In this document: in pieces, positions 34,179-46,909 of the stretch
Position numbering within the stretch: position 1 is the stretch's first letter
Layout: each line of letters opens with the position of its first letter
DNA from: Rhodocollybia butyracea
Lineage: Eukaryota > Basidiomycota > Agaricomycetes > Agaricales > Omphalotaceae
Direction of reading: 5' to 3'
Length of the DNA stretch: 64,000 nucleotides
NCBI GenBank assembly: GCA_015501585.1
Contig: JADNRY010000143.1
Span: forward strand, 96,833-160,832
The notes under the pieces: generated by a model
The model's input: the letters and a program-made list of their open reading frames with translations, nothing else
The model's database searches: none
What the model was told of the DNA's origin: nothing
Translations under genes and position numbers: made by a program

Positions 34179-36707
34179 TCATTTCTCCACAGAGTTACTG
34201 TCTTGCTGCTCCTCAGCGTCAGATTGATCATCACCACTCACCACCTCGTCGACCTCTACAGGCAAGATAGCGTTTAATATAACAGCGACTAAACCCGCAG
34301 CAAGAACTAGAACGTAAAACCCTTCAGTCAATATACTATGAATCTGTTAGGATTGTGGTACTTACATGGTGTACTGAGTACAATAGTGATAGAATTAAAA
34401 AGCCCGGTCAAGCCACTGTTAGGATTGTTCACCCCGTTGAAAAGATTTGTGAATATGGTGGGGACAAGGATATCTCCGAGACCAAAGGATAACGCAGCGG
34501 CGAGTATGAATCGATCGCGACGACTGAATTTCATTAGAGCTAGGACGCGAACTCCTGAGACCTGAGAAGCATCATCAGTAAGATTAACGGTCCGACTATG
34601 AACTAGTCAGAAACTGACTGCGACTGAAGCGAACAAGAATGTTGTAACAGCTCCAATTATCGGATTCGGAACTAGTATAATTTTCATGAGTAATATAGAA
34701 CCAGACCACCACACATAACTCACTAGCAAGAAAGACGCCAGAGATCTTGCCCAATACACCAAACAAAATGAGGAAGGCACAACACCAGCGACCGGCAACT
34801 CGATTAGCACAACGTGTGATGGCAATAACTCCATTGTTCTGAGCAAAGACTGACAGAGGCGCAACAGTGAATAGGGCGGAAATGAATCCTCCTAGACCAT
34901 CACTCTACGAAAACATTAAACGTTAGGGCATTAATAGTGCTGAAACCACGAAATCAGCTTACTAGAATACCTCCCTGTACACGAGAGTCAAATTCAATCC
35001 CTTCTACATCCACACGAGACACCTCAGCAGATGCTGTGATATCACCTGTGGCCTCCATAGCGCAAGAGACTAGATGGTTGAATGTCAATGCACAAACAAT
35101 GAAATAAAAGACGTGAACTTACTATAGACAGCTAGCACTGCGATCGCGAGCTAAATTATCAAGCAGTCGGGAAGAAATGAACAGAGCTTACTTGGTAAGA
35201 TTGCCGGAGGATAGACGCCAATCTTGAATGTATGGACCCTCGAAGTCGATCAGTACCTTTATTTATCATCTTGGTCTCAGTCTACTCACCACAAAAAGGT
35301 GATTGGAGGCGCGGTTGTTATACTTGAGCCATCGATGTACCCTGCGGCTCCTGCTACTATACATCCCACCGCTAGTCCAACTATGATACTGATGTTCTTG
35401 AGGAAAGGAGACCCGAACATCTCCGTGAGCAGGATACTGACAAATGATAAGAAACCGAGGCCAATTAACTCTGGGGAGCCAAACGGCAACGGCCGCGGTG
35501 CAGTAATACTGGGACAAAGCGCGAAAATACCGCTCGGGGCGCTCAAGCAATTGGAGCCTCCTCCCCAATTAGGTACACCGGAACTCCCCACTAGGGAAGC
35601 TCCAATCAGCAGGACGACAGTACCTGCCGACAGGATATTCTTGAGCTTCGATCGAAATTTCTGCAACAAATAGATCACGTACCGGTAACGAGCGGCGGGA
35701 AGATACGCTTCAAAATTCGAGGAGGAACGAACGCCAAGGCCATTTCAAGCAAAGAACAAATCAGCGAAGTGCCTGGGATGGAGCATCGTCAACAAATTCT
35801 ACCAAGTGCAGTGGGTGTATAAGACTCACCGAGCAATTTTCCATACGCATCCGGGCACGAATCGCGAGTAATAGTTCCATCAGCAGCTGTTGTTGAGCTA
35901 CAAGTACCGTCGCGGTACATGGCATCAAATATCTAGAACAAATTTCAGAAACCCGGTAGGAAAAAACAGAGACTAGACGCACAGCATTGGCAGTGGACAA
36001 TGTTGAAAAACTGGTACCAACGACTATTTGACAAAAATGAGTACGCTGCAATATTCATATGATCTAGCGAACTGACCACTTATAAGACCTGTCCCCAAGT
36101 AGTATCCACCAAACAATCTTATCCGCGACAATTGAACCAAACTCAGAATACCTGGTTTATTCGGTAAGTGGCTTTAAAGCGATGGAGATGGAGTGGAGCG
36201 TTTACCGCTTCCAATCAGGGAGGCCGAAATCATGTACGCCGAAGTTTCGCTGTCCAAGCTCAGAGCACTAGCAAAAATGATTGGGGGCGTAATCAATCCT
36301 ATGGGTGACCTCTGCGTCAACGAAACCGGTCTTTGAATCCGAACGCGAAGTCATTTACCAGCAAGCATAGCCAGGGCGTGCTGCAGCCCATTAGCCATCG
36401 CGAGGGCCAGCGGAAGTTCTGCATCCAGACTATAAAAAGGAGGCGATCTTTTCGTCGAGTTGTTACCGTAGGGCAGAGAAGGTAGACAGAGCCACGCGTA
36501 GTCGTAATCGCCGAACCATCCTTGTTTTGTGGAGATTTTGCGTTTCGCGTGTGAGAGTCGCGCACCAATGGATCTTTTACCAGCAAAGCTTTCGAGGGCT
36601 GGAGGCTGGATAGTTTCTGGTTGTGTCCTTCGTAGGGACTCGAGAGACATGGTGGGGGACTTTCGTAATTCTGTTGATTGCAGGAGCAGTTCTTCTATCA
36701 CTGTCAA
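34179..36707 (-). CDS. Purine permease, uric acid-xanthine type (UapA/UapC family)
   Basis: A proton-coupled purine transporter of the NCS2 family, expected in the plasma membrane. I can chain 14 exons into a 603-aa frame, close to the roughly 570-aa family length. One of them is a 15-base micro-exon near 35140. Family signatures are GDYDYAWLC (N-terminal region), GLQHALAMLAG in the first membrane segments, and the central SIIVGLAVGCIVAGAAGY. The motif region around TVAPLSVFAQNNGVIAITRC, which lines the substrate site in UapA, is also present, followed by a late-helix region and an acidic tail. The start at 36707 (MTVIEELLLQ) adds 19 residues before MSLESLRRTQ, the start used by the pseudogene copy, so 36650 is an alternative. 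The gene is the intact member of the duplicated pair. Confidence 0.93.
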
Positions 36708-36775
36708 AAGGGGTCACGGCTGGCGTTACTATTTTGGAGTATGTATTGTTTGCATAGATAAGGCAACTCGGAGCC

Positions 36776-37650
36776 CGCTACGCGGTAACAGCTTCCGATT
36801 TGAGGTCCACATTCTTTTGAAAACTTTTGAGCAGCGTCGCATGATACAGTAGAAAGAAGATTGCGGAAAGTCTTGACTACTGTCTTCAGAAAGAACTCGC
36901 ACTGAGTACGGGGAAGAAAGGACAATCAACTGATGGTTCAAGAACCCTCGTATTAACTGTACAAACCCTCCAGAAAGGCGTACATGAAGAGTTCTTCTGG
37001 ATGATTGCTTCTGAGACTCCGACAGTCATTTCCGATCTGCAAGCTGACTGTCGTAGTCAGGTCGTAGTGCACGTTGGTTCGCGGGAAGAGAGGATTGAAA
37101 CCATTCAGATAAGCGCCCAAGCTCAAACTTTCAAATTTCATGCCTCGTGCTCACGTCCATTTTCGCGACCGACTCGCGACGCGCGACGAACAACACATAA
37201 GTTACCGCGTGCTTCGCGAAATACAACACAACGCTAGCTAGGAACGTAGCGTGCGATGAAATCGTGTCTTCCTGAATTAGAGCTGTAAGATCTGATTGGC
37301 TGAAAAGCGCTCCAACCATTCAATGTTCAGTTTTAGGTATTGCTGAATTGATCTATTATTATGGTCTTTGCAATCACTTCAAGTCTCCTACTTTACCTCC
37401 TGATCGTTTCTTATCAAAGTATCTGCTTCCAGGAAACCAATAATGCGGCAATGTTGAATGTCGTTCACGTTATCTGATTTATTGCGGCGAAAGTGAGAAG
37501 ACTTTCAAATTGCCTTCAAAACTGCCGAAATGAGTGGACTATGTAGGTTGTATACATACACCTTCCCGATATGTGAATCTTGGTCTTGCTCAAATACGGG
37601 GCTCATCGTTGTGAAACCATAGTATCCGAACGAATTGCTTTCCTTGTAAC
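36776..37650. other. Intergenic, no supported gene
   Basis: The duplication ends near 36775. The rest shows no supported gene. It lies between the permease start and the DUF6534 gene start, so both genes' control regions may be here. Confidence 0.4.
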
Positions 37651-39409
37651 ATGAGCTCCGGGAGCACAGAAGGTTTCCTCCCAGTAATCCCGCCAGGGAT
37701 CGCCCTAATGTGAGTGTGGTCATTATGGAATTACTTGTGCAAGAACTGAACGAAAAACTCCAGTACGGGACCAACAGTGAGTTACTTTGTTATCCAAGTT
37801 GTTCAATAGTACACATATCGCTCTCTTAGTTGTTGGGGATCATGCTCAACTGGGGATTTATGGGAGTGTTGGCTGCACAAGTTTGTTCGTTTAGCTTCCT
37901 CCTTGGTCAAACGCAATCGCTTACATCGCATCAGACTTCTATACCACAAACTTTCCCGGTGATAGTAAAACTATCAAGTCGCTCGGTACGTGTTCAGATT
38001 CAGTTGATCTGCTCAGTCATTTTACCTTGCCCCAGTGTACGGCCTCGCTTTCATAGACGTTCTCCAAACGTGTATGATGAGTGCGGATGCGTTCCACTGG
38101 TTTGTCTTTGGTTTCGGTAATATGGATCAGCTCAACGACACCTTCCTAAACTCTTGGGATGTGCCTTTCTTGGACTCTATAATCTCATTGGTCGTCCAAT
38201 TGTTTTATTGCTGGAGAATTTACGTCCTGCGAAACCGTTCCCTTCTTTTCCCTGTTATAATCGGGGTGGTAAGTCAATGATGAAAATCTTGCGGGGCTTG
38301 CTTGGCTTACACTTCCAAGGTCTCCTTGGTCCAATGCGGGGCTGGAATTGCGACGGCTGTAGTGGTATGTACCCTTCTCCCATCAAAGATGCCTCACCTC
38401 TAAATTTCTTTTCACAGGCCCATCGCCTTGGAAAACTGTCGCTGATAAGCACTGAAGTTGTCGAACAAACGGTAAGACTAGCATCTCGCGCTTCCGATGT
38501 CAATGCTAACTTTGCAATTTTTACTGTCAGATCTGGCTTGTTGGGAGTGTTGTGGCGGATATCCTAATTACCATCGTTCTCTCATGGACGGTAAGCGTAT
38601 TTGTGACCCTTGATTAAAAGTGTTGTTGAATTGACATCTTTTCTGGCATGAAGCTCCTGAGAACGAGATCAAACGAGCTGAGGACGTCCGATTCAGTATT
38701 GACTCGCATTGTGCGACTTACTGTTGAGACAAACTCCCTCACATGTAGGGAATAACTCCGAGTCAATGAAAAGCGATACTTACTTGAACTTTTCAGCTAG
38801 CGTCGCGGTCCTCAGCTTAATCTTTTTCCTTGCTATTCCGGTGAGTATCTGACTTCGATTTCATACGATAAACCGGTTAGTTACATCGCTTTACAGCAAC
38901 ATTCTACCCTTGTCGTTCCTCCGTAAGTCGGATAATCGTCATTCACTATTTCATCTGCCCATGTTCATCTTCTACATTACAGAACTGCAATGATCGGGAA
39001 GCTGTAAGTCACTGCGCCACGAATATAGATGATCATTTTGAATACTCTTTTTTTCAGCTATACAAACTGTCTTATTGCCGTCCTCAACAGTCGTCAACGT
39101 ACAAGGACTTCTGGCAGTTACAATAGCGGAACTGGACTAGCTACAGCTTCGAATCACCGCAGTACTCTTCGACTGGGGGACGTCGAAAGTTTGCGCGCTC
39201 AACAGCAGCCTCAAATCAAAGTTCAAGTTCTACAAGAGTTGGAATCGGATTACATTGAGCTCGATGATGTTGTGCGTGACCCGTTAAGTCCGGCTGTCCT
39301 CTTTTCTGATGCAGGATTTGTATTTAGCAGGATGGCAATGATGGTCGTAAATCTGCGCACGCTGTGTGAACGCGCGCTCGGACTCGGAGGCCTTTGTGTA
39401 ACAGACTAA
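37651..39409 (+). CDS. DUF6534-type seven-helix membrane protein
   Basis: A seven-transmembrane protein of the DUF6534 family, which is common in basidiomycetes and of unknown function. The start is MSSGSTEGFLPVIPPGIALI; exon 1 ends at 37709 and a 13-base exon (37764-37776) leads to TLLGIMLNWGFMGVLAAQ. Family blocks follow: GDSKTIKSLVYGL, DAFHWFVFGFGNMDQLNDTF, SWDVPFLDSIISLVVQLFYC, AHRLGKLSLIST, RIVRLTVETNSLT and KLYTNCLIAVLNSR. A Ser/Gln-rich cytoplasmic tail ends at 39409. About eleven short introns are needed. The junction between AAQ (37880) and the DFYTTNFPG block (37935) does not join in frame with a normal-length GT-AG intron. Either a very short intron or a frame lesion is present there. 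Confidence 0.85.
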
Positions 39410-40348
39410 ACAGATACTATCCCCCTCTTTCCTTCAGGCTCGGACTCGTTGGGTCAATTTAAAATACTCATCGAAAGCGTTTATCCTAAACTCGTACTAC
39501 CAGAAACCATGTAATGTCTATTTCATAGGAATAGAAAAAGGTGTCACTTGTATTTTTGGATCCAGAATCGATCCGGGCTTGAGATATGCTAGCCAATAAA
39601 GGTACATACTGCCTTGGCACAATCTAGGGCCTTCTTTGTCGGAGCGACCGTCTCCTTTTCGCATTAAGCACGCTGCACTAGGCACGAGTGTGCAGTCTAG
39701 AGTTAAAACGTTTTCTTTATGGGACCACACTCCTCGGTATTTGGATACTGGATACCTACCGGCTAGTACTTACCGGCTTTTTTTTTTTGCATTGAGCACC
39801 AGGCACGAATGCGAAGCTCTAAGTGTACTATTTTTTATGCCTTCCCCGGTGTCTGAGCACTTACCGGCTCTTTTCTTTTTGCATTGAGCACCAGGCACGA
39901 ATCTGAAGTCTAGAGTTGTAAGTATTACCGTTTTTTCTTTCTGTAACCACCCTCCTCATGCTGATCACTGGCTGGGCCTGTTCCTGTTGATTGCAGTCGA
40001 ATTGGATCTAAGCACCGTTGAATCTAAGTGCTTTGTTGCCTTTTGTTGCTGTCTTCTTTTCTAATGGATGCTGTCAGTCGATCTCTTCTTGCCCAAATAG
40101 ACTACATTCTAGGGCCTTAATGTATTCAAGAATCCGTCAAGAAACATATGGGCCTTCCTCGTACAGACCACGAAAACAGGGCGTTTCAGGAGGGGTATAC
40201 ATGTTCCTCGAGCGCCTACCTGTTCCTCAGAGTTCCTTAGTGCCTAGTTAGTTCGTTCTGAATCTTCTGATTCCGAGCTCTTACGAAATGTTCTTAAATC
40301 ACTTTTATTCCATATGTACCCAAATTATTGATACAAATGTACGAAACG
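39410..40348. repeat. Intergenic with repeats of a GCATTGAGCACCAGGCACGAA word
   Basis: The sequence TTTTTGCATTGAGCACCAGG then CACGAA occurs at about 39787 and 39877, with a more diverged copy near 39661. Each is preceded by TTACCGGCT, so the unit is about 90 bases. TTACCGGC words recur. No gene is supported. Confidence 0.6.
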
Positions 40349-41534
40349 TCATGCCAGTTTCGCAGCGACCATCATACGTTCGAAATCTTGCAGGCCCATC
40401 GACTTGTCTGGTGACGTCGAAAACACCTCTAGCATCTCCAGCATCTAGAGAAAGATGCCTCGGTGATATCCAGAGATAAACAATGAATGGAACTTACCTC
40501 TTCAGCCTTAAGTTTCTCTCCAAGCAGTTTTGCGACCCCCTGTATATCCGTAAGCATGATTCTACGGTTATCAAGGTTCTCCTTTGAGTCTATGGCATCA
40601 GGAAAGAACATGGCAAAAGCTTCACGGCAAGTCGCTTTTTGCCGTGCTGTCAGCGCTCTAGGCTTGCTCGAGCCCTTGGGACTACCATATTCGTATTCAT
40701 CAGAGTCTTCTCCCGACAACTCGTCAGAGGGTAAGCGGCTGGCACGGGTGTGGCGTTTACCAGAGACACGACGAGGAGACTTCGTCGGTAAAGCTCCAGG
40801 TTCATAATCTGAGTCAGCTTCGTCATCCGATTGCATTTGTACATCATCATCCTGATATTCACTGTCTCCGGCAGGACTTTCCGTCCGCGGAGAATTTGAC
40901 CCTGCCTCGCCCGCTGGGTCCAACAGAATCGTACACACTGCGCGCCAGTCGTTCTGGGTGACGGCCAACATATCGTTAGGACTAGCGCCGTCATGATTAG
41001 CCCAGCCTAAGGCCGCATTGCGGAAGATAGTGAGCACCTCTTCGTCGTCAGGAGGTAGATCTAGGAGTTGAAGGGCAGAAGGAATAGATGAAAGAGCTAT
41101 TTGCGCGGGCTCTGTACCGTTTTTGGAAGATTTCTCCGAAGTATTGTCAGCCCCCCAGCCCTGTCTCCGGTATCATCGTTGTCTTCAACGAGAAAGCCAC
41201 CTCCGCCTACTGGCAAATCACCCTTCAAGAATCCTCCACCATTTCCAGTGTCAGCTTCCTGTTCATCTAGGAGAAAACCTCCGCCAGTATCTGAAACAAT
41301 CAACTCAGTGTCGTCCGCAATTAAACCGCCTTCTAAGTTTGTCGATGAGTTTTCGTGATATGTTTTCTTCCTTTTCAGTGGCGGTTGTGAATAAGAAGAA
41401 GTACGTGATGATTCGCGTTCAATCACCGAGTTAAAAGCAGAGTCTATTCGACGTTGCAGATGACGTGGAAGAGTAAAGAAAGCATTATCATGGGAGATGA
41501 AAACCATGAGGTATGTCATTTTAGCGCGCAACAC
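40349..41534 (-). pseudogene. EF-hand-like acidic nuclear-type protein with a broken frame
   Basis: The predicted protein starts around MTYLMVFISHDN or further in at FTLPRHLQRRIDSAF. It passes through a Gly/Asp-rich linker and a long acidic, Ser-rich stretch (about 40960-40740). It ends in two EF-hand-like helices: LTARQKATCREAFAMF.. and, after an intron (40495-40444), MLEMLEVFSTSP..MGLQDFERMMVAAKLA with a TGA at 40349. The calcium loops are degenerate, as in Rad33/centrin-like proteins, but I cannot name the family. One frame break exists: a run of six C (41151-41156) would need seven for the frame to continue from the linker into SSIPSALQLLDLPPDDEEV. This could be a real lesion or a sequencing error in a homopolymer. 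Confidence 0.7.
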
Positions 41535-41539
41535 GTTAC

Positions 41540-44174
41540 TGGCTTATTACTCTAACCCTGCTCTAACCTAACTCAGATTCTAATAACTCTGAGTTTCAAA
41601 ATATTTTTGTGGGTTACTTCAAGATAGGTACAGTGGCGTTCAAGTTCATAAATCTAACTTACGACGTTAATACCTCCGGACCACGAGCTTAAATTCGAAC
41701 AGACATCGTTCATTATCGTTCATTAACATTCACCGTTCATTTCCGGTCAGGGAAACACAATAAAACAACAGATCGCACACAATCTAATCCAATCATTGCT
41801 GCGTATTCTGGATCAGGCAGCGTGACGAAATCATATCGATGAAAACAGTAGTGACATCCAATGGTCTCGGGACAAATTGGATCTGGTGGCCATATCTATG
41901 CAGGCTCGAGAAGTTATGAAAGTGGTTTATCGATATGCCGGAGGGAAGAAGAAGAGCAGATCTATCTGACTTCTTGATTCCTCGGAAAAATGTTCAAGGT
42001 TTCATGAGCATTCGAAGACCCAGAAAATGAAGCGGCGGATGTCCGTCTGTTCCGCCAGTAAAGGACAGCAGGGTGAAGGAAGAAAGTGGTTAAGGAGGTC
42101 CTCATTTACCACGGAGTTCAGCGACGAGGAGAATTACTGCGAGCTGCGAGTTACTCGCATGATTTTAGAGGTAGGATTGGTACAACCTTTCCAGCTTTGG
42201 CCACCGTCAGCGAAACAAGTCTTGCGGAGTGCTTTTAGTTCAGCAGATGAGTGAGCTCCCACTATGGTAAACAAAGCGTCGTTTTGCAAGCTGAGTCTTG
42301 AAGTATTTGCAGACATCGAGCTGCTCGTTGGAAAAGAGTAAGTAGATTAATATCCAATAGTTCAACCTAAGCGATGCAAATGCTCTACGGCAGAAGGCTA
42401 TGGTATGTTCTTTCGAGGACTATACCGAGGTTGAAGTGGGACCAACGAACGCGCCCGAAGCGAGATCGACTCGGAGGATCTGGCAGTATGGGGATCGTCT
42501 GTTCCATAGTACCATGGAATCCAGAAGCTCCTGCAGTCGCAAACATATAAGCGTGCGGCTTTACTTTTGGCGTTATGAAGTTTTGCGGAGGGTTTTCAGT
42601 CACCTATGGTTGTCGATAAGTGAGCTCATACCATGGTAAACAAGTGTCGCCGTCTTGGGTCAATCAAGTTCAGTCCTGTGAGTCCTGAAGCATTCGTGAG
42701 CTGTTCATTAGGAAAGAGTAGATCGCTATTCAACGGGTACAGTCGAGCGATGGCCATGCTCAAAAGGTATTGTGTTCTCTGGAGGACTGGGTCCTAGCTC
42801 GAAGTGGGACCATAGATATTGCCACCGAACGCGCTGGAAGCAACGTCAAGAATCTGGTACTATTGTGGCTTATTGTGGTCTGTTCTATAGCACACGGGAT
42901 ATGAATACTCCGGCAGTCGCAAGCGTATAAGTGCGGCTATGTGACGTTGTGATTGTGGACTAGTCTCGCAAGCCAGAATTCACGAGAGAAAAATCGTTCA
43001 GTGGACGTTGAAGACTTGAAGTTCAGATAGGCCTTGTGACCGTGAAGTAGAGTGACCGTGACACTGATAGCGTGGTGTGACTTTTATCGCGTCAACTTTG
43101 TACTACCACCATTGTTTCTAGTTCGCCCATGTTCAAGCGGTCTCCGAGTCTGCGCACCTTTTCAACTTCTCTACGGAGATTCAACCAAGCACCTGTTGAA
43201 AAAGACTTTCGACCGCCTTGGGTTTACAAATATACACGGGTAGCGACAAGCATGTCAATTTGCGGTAAGAAGTAAAGCTCGTTACTCTGTCATCTTCCTG
43301 ATATTCCAAAACAGCTATAATCCCGTACGCTGTTTTCTTCCATGACTTTGGTGAAGATGAGCATGTGTTTCAACCAGTGCGTCTAATGCTTTACTATTTC
43401 ATGGCACATTTTAGTGAAATTCTCACTTCAGATTCGGAGATGGGTTGCTCGACATAAAGCCTCGCTCTTCGCCCTTACTCCTGCCGAAGAAAAATTTATA
43501 GAGTCTGAAAAACAAAGCGCCAAGGCCCGTGACGACTCAAAAAGTGGGACTTGATATGGACAGGACCTTTGTCGAGCAAGCGGTTGAATGAGAGTATACC
43601 TAGACGGGTACTCAGACGGAATACCGTAAGTGCTTAGCCAAAGCTTCATGTCGACCATGTAGGATATCTTTCCCTAGGCTTTAGTCGGCATACCTCTTCG
43701 CTCGGCTTTTTCGTAATAGGTTGCTTCCCCCAGTGACGTCCTAGATAACCCGGACATTATCCATCCCTGTCGGGCTATTGTTCCGGTGATCATTAAATGC
43801 TACTAGATTTTCACACTCTGAAATAGATACCGGATACGAAGTTTGACGCTCTTTCTGAATTTTCTGTTATAGTGTGGTTAAGTCCCTCTGCTATTTTCCC
43901 AGAGTAATTCGTAGCAAGTCTTTTCGTGGTTCGCCACGAACCTCTGCTCATAATCAAATTCAGATAGTCGCTCAAGTTCGCGACTTATGATAATCAACAG
44001 ATGTGGGATAAGAGTTACGCGCCCTCTCAATTCCGATGCAAGCGTGATAATCCTGATCAAGTTTCTGAGTCCAAGCGTTGGGACGGAAGTGCAGCACTTC
44101 TTCGCATAGAACGAAGGCATACATTAGCCAATACGGTACTCAACGCCAGTAATGAACCAAACTACTTAAAATAG
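41540..44174. other. Intergenic; includes a diverged tandem duplication
   Basis: No gene supported. Around 42240-42950 two head-to-tail copies of about 360 bases can be aligned. Shared words are GTGAGCTC..CCA..ATGGTAAACAA, then GAGTCTTGAAG / GAGTCCTGAAG, GGAAAAGAGTA, and GAAGTGGGACCA. A third partial copy may precede them at 42150-42240. Confidence 0.55.
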
Positions 44175-44854
44175 TTAGGTGCGGATCCTGAAAGTTATCT
44201 CATATTGCTTCATAAGCCTTAACCATTCTCCGCTTTCGTCACTCGAGCTATGCAAAACTCCTGCAGGATAGGTTCCAAGGACCTTGTACGGCTCATGCAC
44301 TGACCCATCCCTATTTTCCACCACAACTCCTCCATATAGTTGTTCAAGGTCAGGCCTATTGAATTTAGCTGCGTTGATATGTTAGCATCAAAGTCCAATT
44401 TCGCGTCTGGTTAATCAAAGTACTTACACCCATGTGCCAACCACCCATAGCACGGAGCAATGACTGTACAGTGTTCCCCCCGGTAAATCGAAAATAAATC
44501 CAGAGATTATGCCCGGATGGTTTGTAATCCCCATTGTACCTTATGTCGACGTGGACACCCTTTTCCAAGTTCAACGTAGGCATCTGATACAGCGTTTTGC
44601 TGACTTGGCCACGACGAGGTCCCGCCGACCTCATATCTTTTGGTTCCGGGAGGGGGTTATTGTGGACATCAACGAAAATGAAGTGATACTAGAATGGTAC
44701 CATGAATATGCGGAGGCCATCCACGGACAGCTAAACTACTCACCTCCACTAGGACCACTGGCGTTGGCGCAGAACACACAACGGATATGAAGCCTGCTAC
44801 GTGTACTAGCAGGAGGAGAAGGATAGTCCTCGGAAGCGCAAATGCAGAGCACAT
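44175..44854 (-). CDS. Small secreted protein, unknown family
   Basis: About 185 aa in three exons. The first exon (MCSAFALPRTILLLLLVHVA) begins with a clear signal peptide of about 29 residues ending near VVCSA. An intron beginning GTACCATTC (about 44691) leads to DMRSAGPRRG. A second intron beginning GTGTAAGTAC (about 44431) leads to AKFNRPDLEQLYGGVVVENR. The stop is TAA at 44175-44177. Both junctions keep the frame. The mature part has no long repeats and few cysteines. Function unknown; a basidiomycete-specific secreted protein is the cautious reading. Confidence 0.65.
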
Positions 44855-44859
44855 CTATG

Positions 44860-45920
44860 TCTATAGGGATTTTGTTGGTAGAGTAGGATGAGCTCGGGGA
44901 GGAATAAATCGGAGAGACGAAAAAATTTGGGCGCAAGTTAGATGGAGGGGACTGGCCAGCAGTCACATTTTTTCTTCGCAAAAGTTCGCCTTTTTTATAT
45001 TCGCCCAAAGAAATTGATTATGGTGCGCGGTACTGGTAACTGGATACTGAACCCACCGGGACAGGAATATATGGCGTCAATCATATAGATAAATATATGT
45101 GGATTTTCGACCATCATTCTTTTGATTCTCAGCAAGGACATGAAACATTTTTACCTTTCACTTTTTGCTGAATATTGAAGGTTTTTCAGAACTTACGGCA
45201 TCATCAGCGGGATGAAGTTCCACGGTGAATATCTCAAAATACAAGTCTTCCGGTGCTCACTGCTCTATCAGTTTAAAGTCACTGAAGTGCTATGAGACTA
45301 AGTTACGATGCGCTCTGCGATCTATAAAGGTTTCCGGAAAACTGTAGGGCACTTCCCTTCAGGCAAGCTCTATATTTCACGCTTACCGTGGATTACGCGG
45401 ACTCACTGAACGCCTGCTCACCACATAAACCCGGGAAAGCTCCGCGCCAAGTGCACAAATGTTTCAAGTTTCGGGGCCTGGGTAGAAGATACCTACTGTC
45501 GGTGGAGATGATATTCCTGCAAACGATCCAATGGCGTCGTCGACAAGAGCTTGAGGGTACTTATCTGCAATAGGCAAAGGTTAAGGCAACAGTATGTTAG
45601 AGAGAAGTCACGAAGCTGGCCCAAATGTAACCACTTCCTTCCAAAATCAGGGGCAGTCAACCGCTTAGCAAACCTGGGCGCAACCGCTGTGTTTCCCAGT
45701 GGTTCCCGGCGCAGTGTAGTCTGAGCGGTACCAGCTGGTACCAGGTAGTAGTACTCACGCTTTGCTGATCCGGTAGTGTATACTAGACGAAGTCCCCATG
45801 AAAAGAAAAAATGGATTCTACTGCTCAAGCACTCAACGTTCAACTTTTGACAAGCTTAGGTGTCGGTGGTAGAGTAAAGAAAACTGAAACAGTTCGTTGT
45901 TGAGTGCGCCGTTTTTTATT
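44860..45920. other. Intergenic, no supported gene
   Basis: Short frames only (for example 45493-45843 minus), without motifs or exon partners. Confidence 0.4.
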
Positions 45921-46337
45921 TTACGCACGCTCTTTCTGTTTCAACCACGCATTAGTCTTCTTCCGCCTACCATCCTCCAAGAGTCCTAATTTGGCCAAGT
46001 GCCCCAAAAATTCCTCAGATTGGTACGAATGGTTGAAATGGTCAAGCGATTCCAGTGGTAGTCCTTCGTGAAGCGAATTTGTAGCACCAGCGCCAATGGG
46101 GCATTGGTTTCCCCGAAATCCTTCAGAACGCTATGATCTTGAGCGAATAGAAGTGTCGAATATCTGTTTTTGAATTTTGGTCGTTGGTCGTATGATGCCC
46201 CTTCGCCGCTTGTAATCATTCCATATCCGGCCTATAGTCCTTGTGTGCCATGTTGCATGAATGCGGTGATAGAGATGCGCCTCTTGTACAGTAGGCTGCG
46301 AAACTGTGCAATCGTGGATGCGGAGACACCGAACCAA
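45921..46337 (-). pseudogene. Unknown protein fragment with one in-frame stop
   Basis: One frame runs from 46337 to the TAA at 45921-45923, interrupted by a single TAG near 46130. Upstream it reads HTRTIGRIWNDYKRRRG and downstream GNQCPIGAGATNSLHEGLPL followed by LDHFNHSYQSEEFLGHLAKL. Both halves look coding. No intron with good sites removes the stop. I do not recognise the family. It could also be the last exons of a gene whose upstream part I missed. Confidence 0.4.
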
Positions 46338-46909
46338 AATAGAATTTGGTTTGACCGGTTATTGTTCAGTAAATTGCGAAACCGTGCAGTCGCGTTGCGT
46401 TTGATCAGTTAGCCATGCGTCCGCGTCGATTATTACATGTTGCGTGAGCCCAATGATCTCCGAGTATGTGAACGAGAGTTAGAACCAATCTCCTTTAATG
46501 TTTCCAAGATGAGGATGATAGAGACTCCGGAAAATTGCTCATGGCATATGGATAAGTAAGAAAACTGGACATTGTCACTACGAAGATTTCGAGGTCCGAA
46601 GAGCCAGAAGAACATTACTGTGTACAGTCACCGAGACGAAGGATTCGAGTTAGACGCGTGTCTAGCTGTATGAACCGGCGTACACTTGCCCTATAGCAAA
46701 ATACGCTGATAATGCGCGTAAGTAGACGGGATAGCAGCGGCCCGGAAGCATCAAACTATAAGCGCTCCTTATCGCTTATCTAATGTCGTAATGCTTTAAT
46801 TTTTTCTATAACTGCGATGTCCCTTCGAGTCAGACGCTAACACACTCTTTGCTGTACTTTAGACTCTCTCTTCCTGCCAGTCTCTTCCTCCCCTATTAGG
46901 CTGCTAAAA

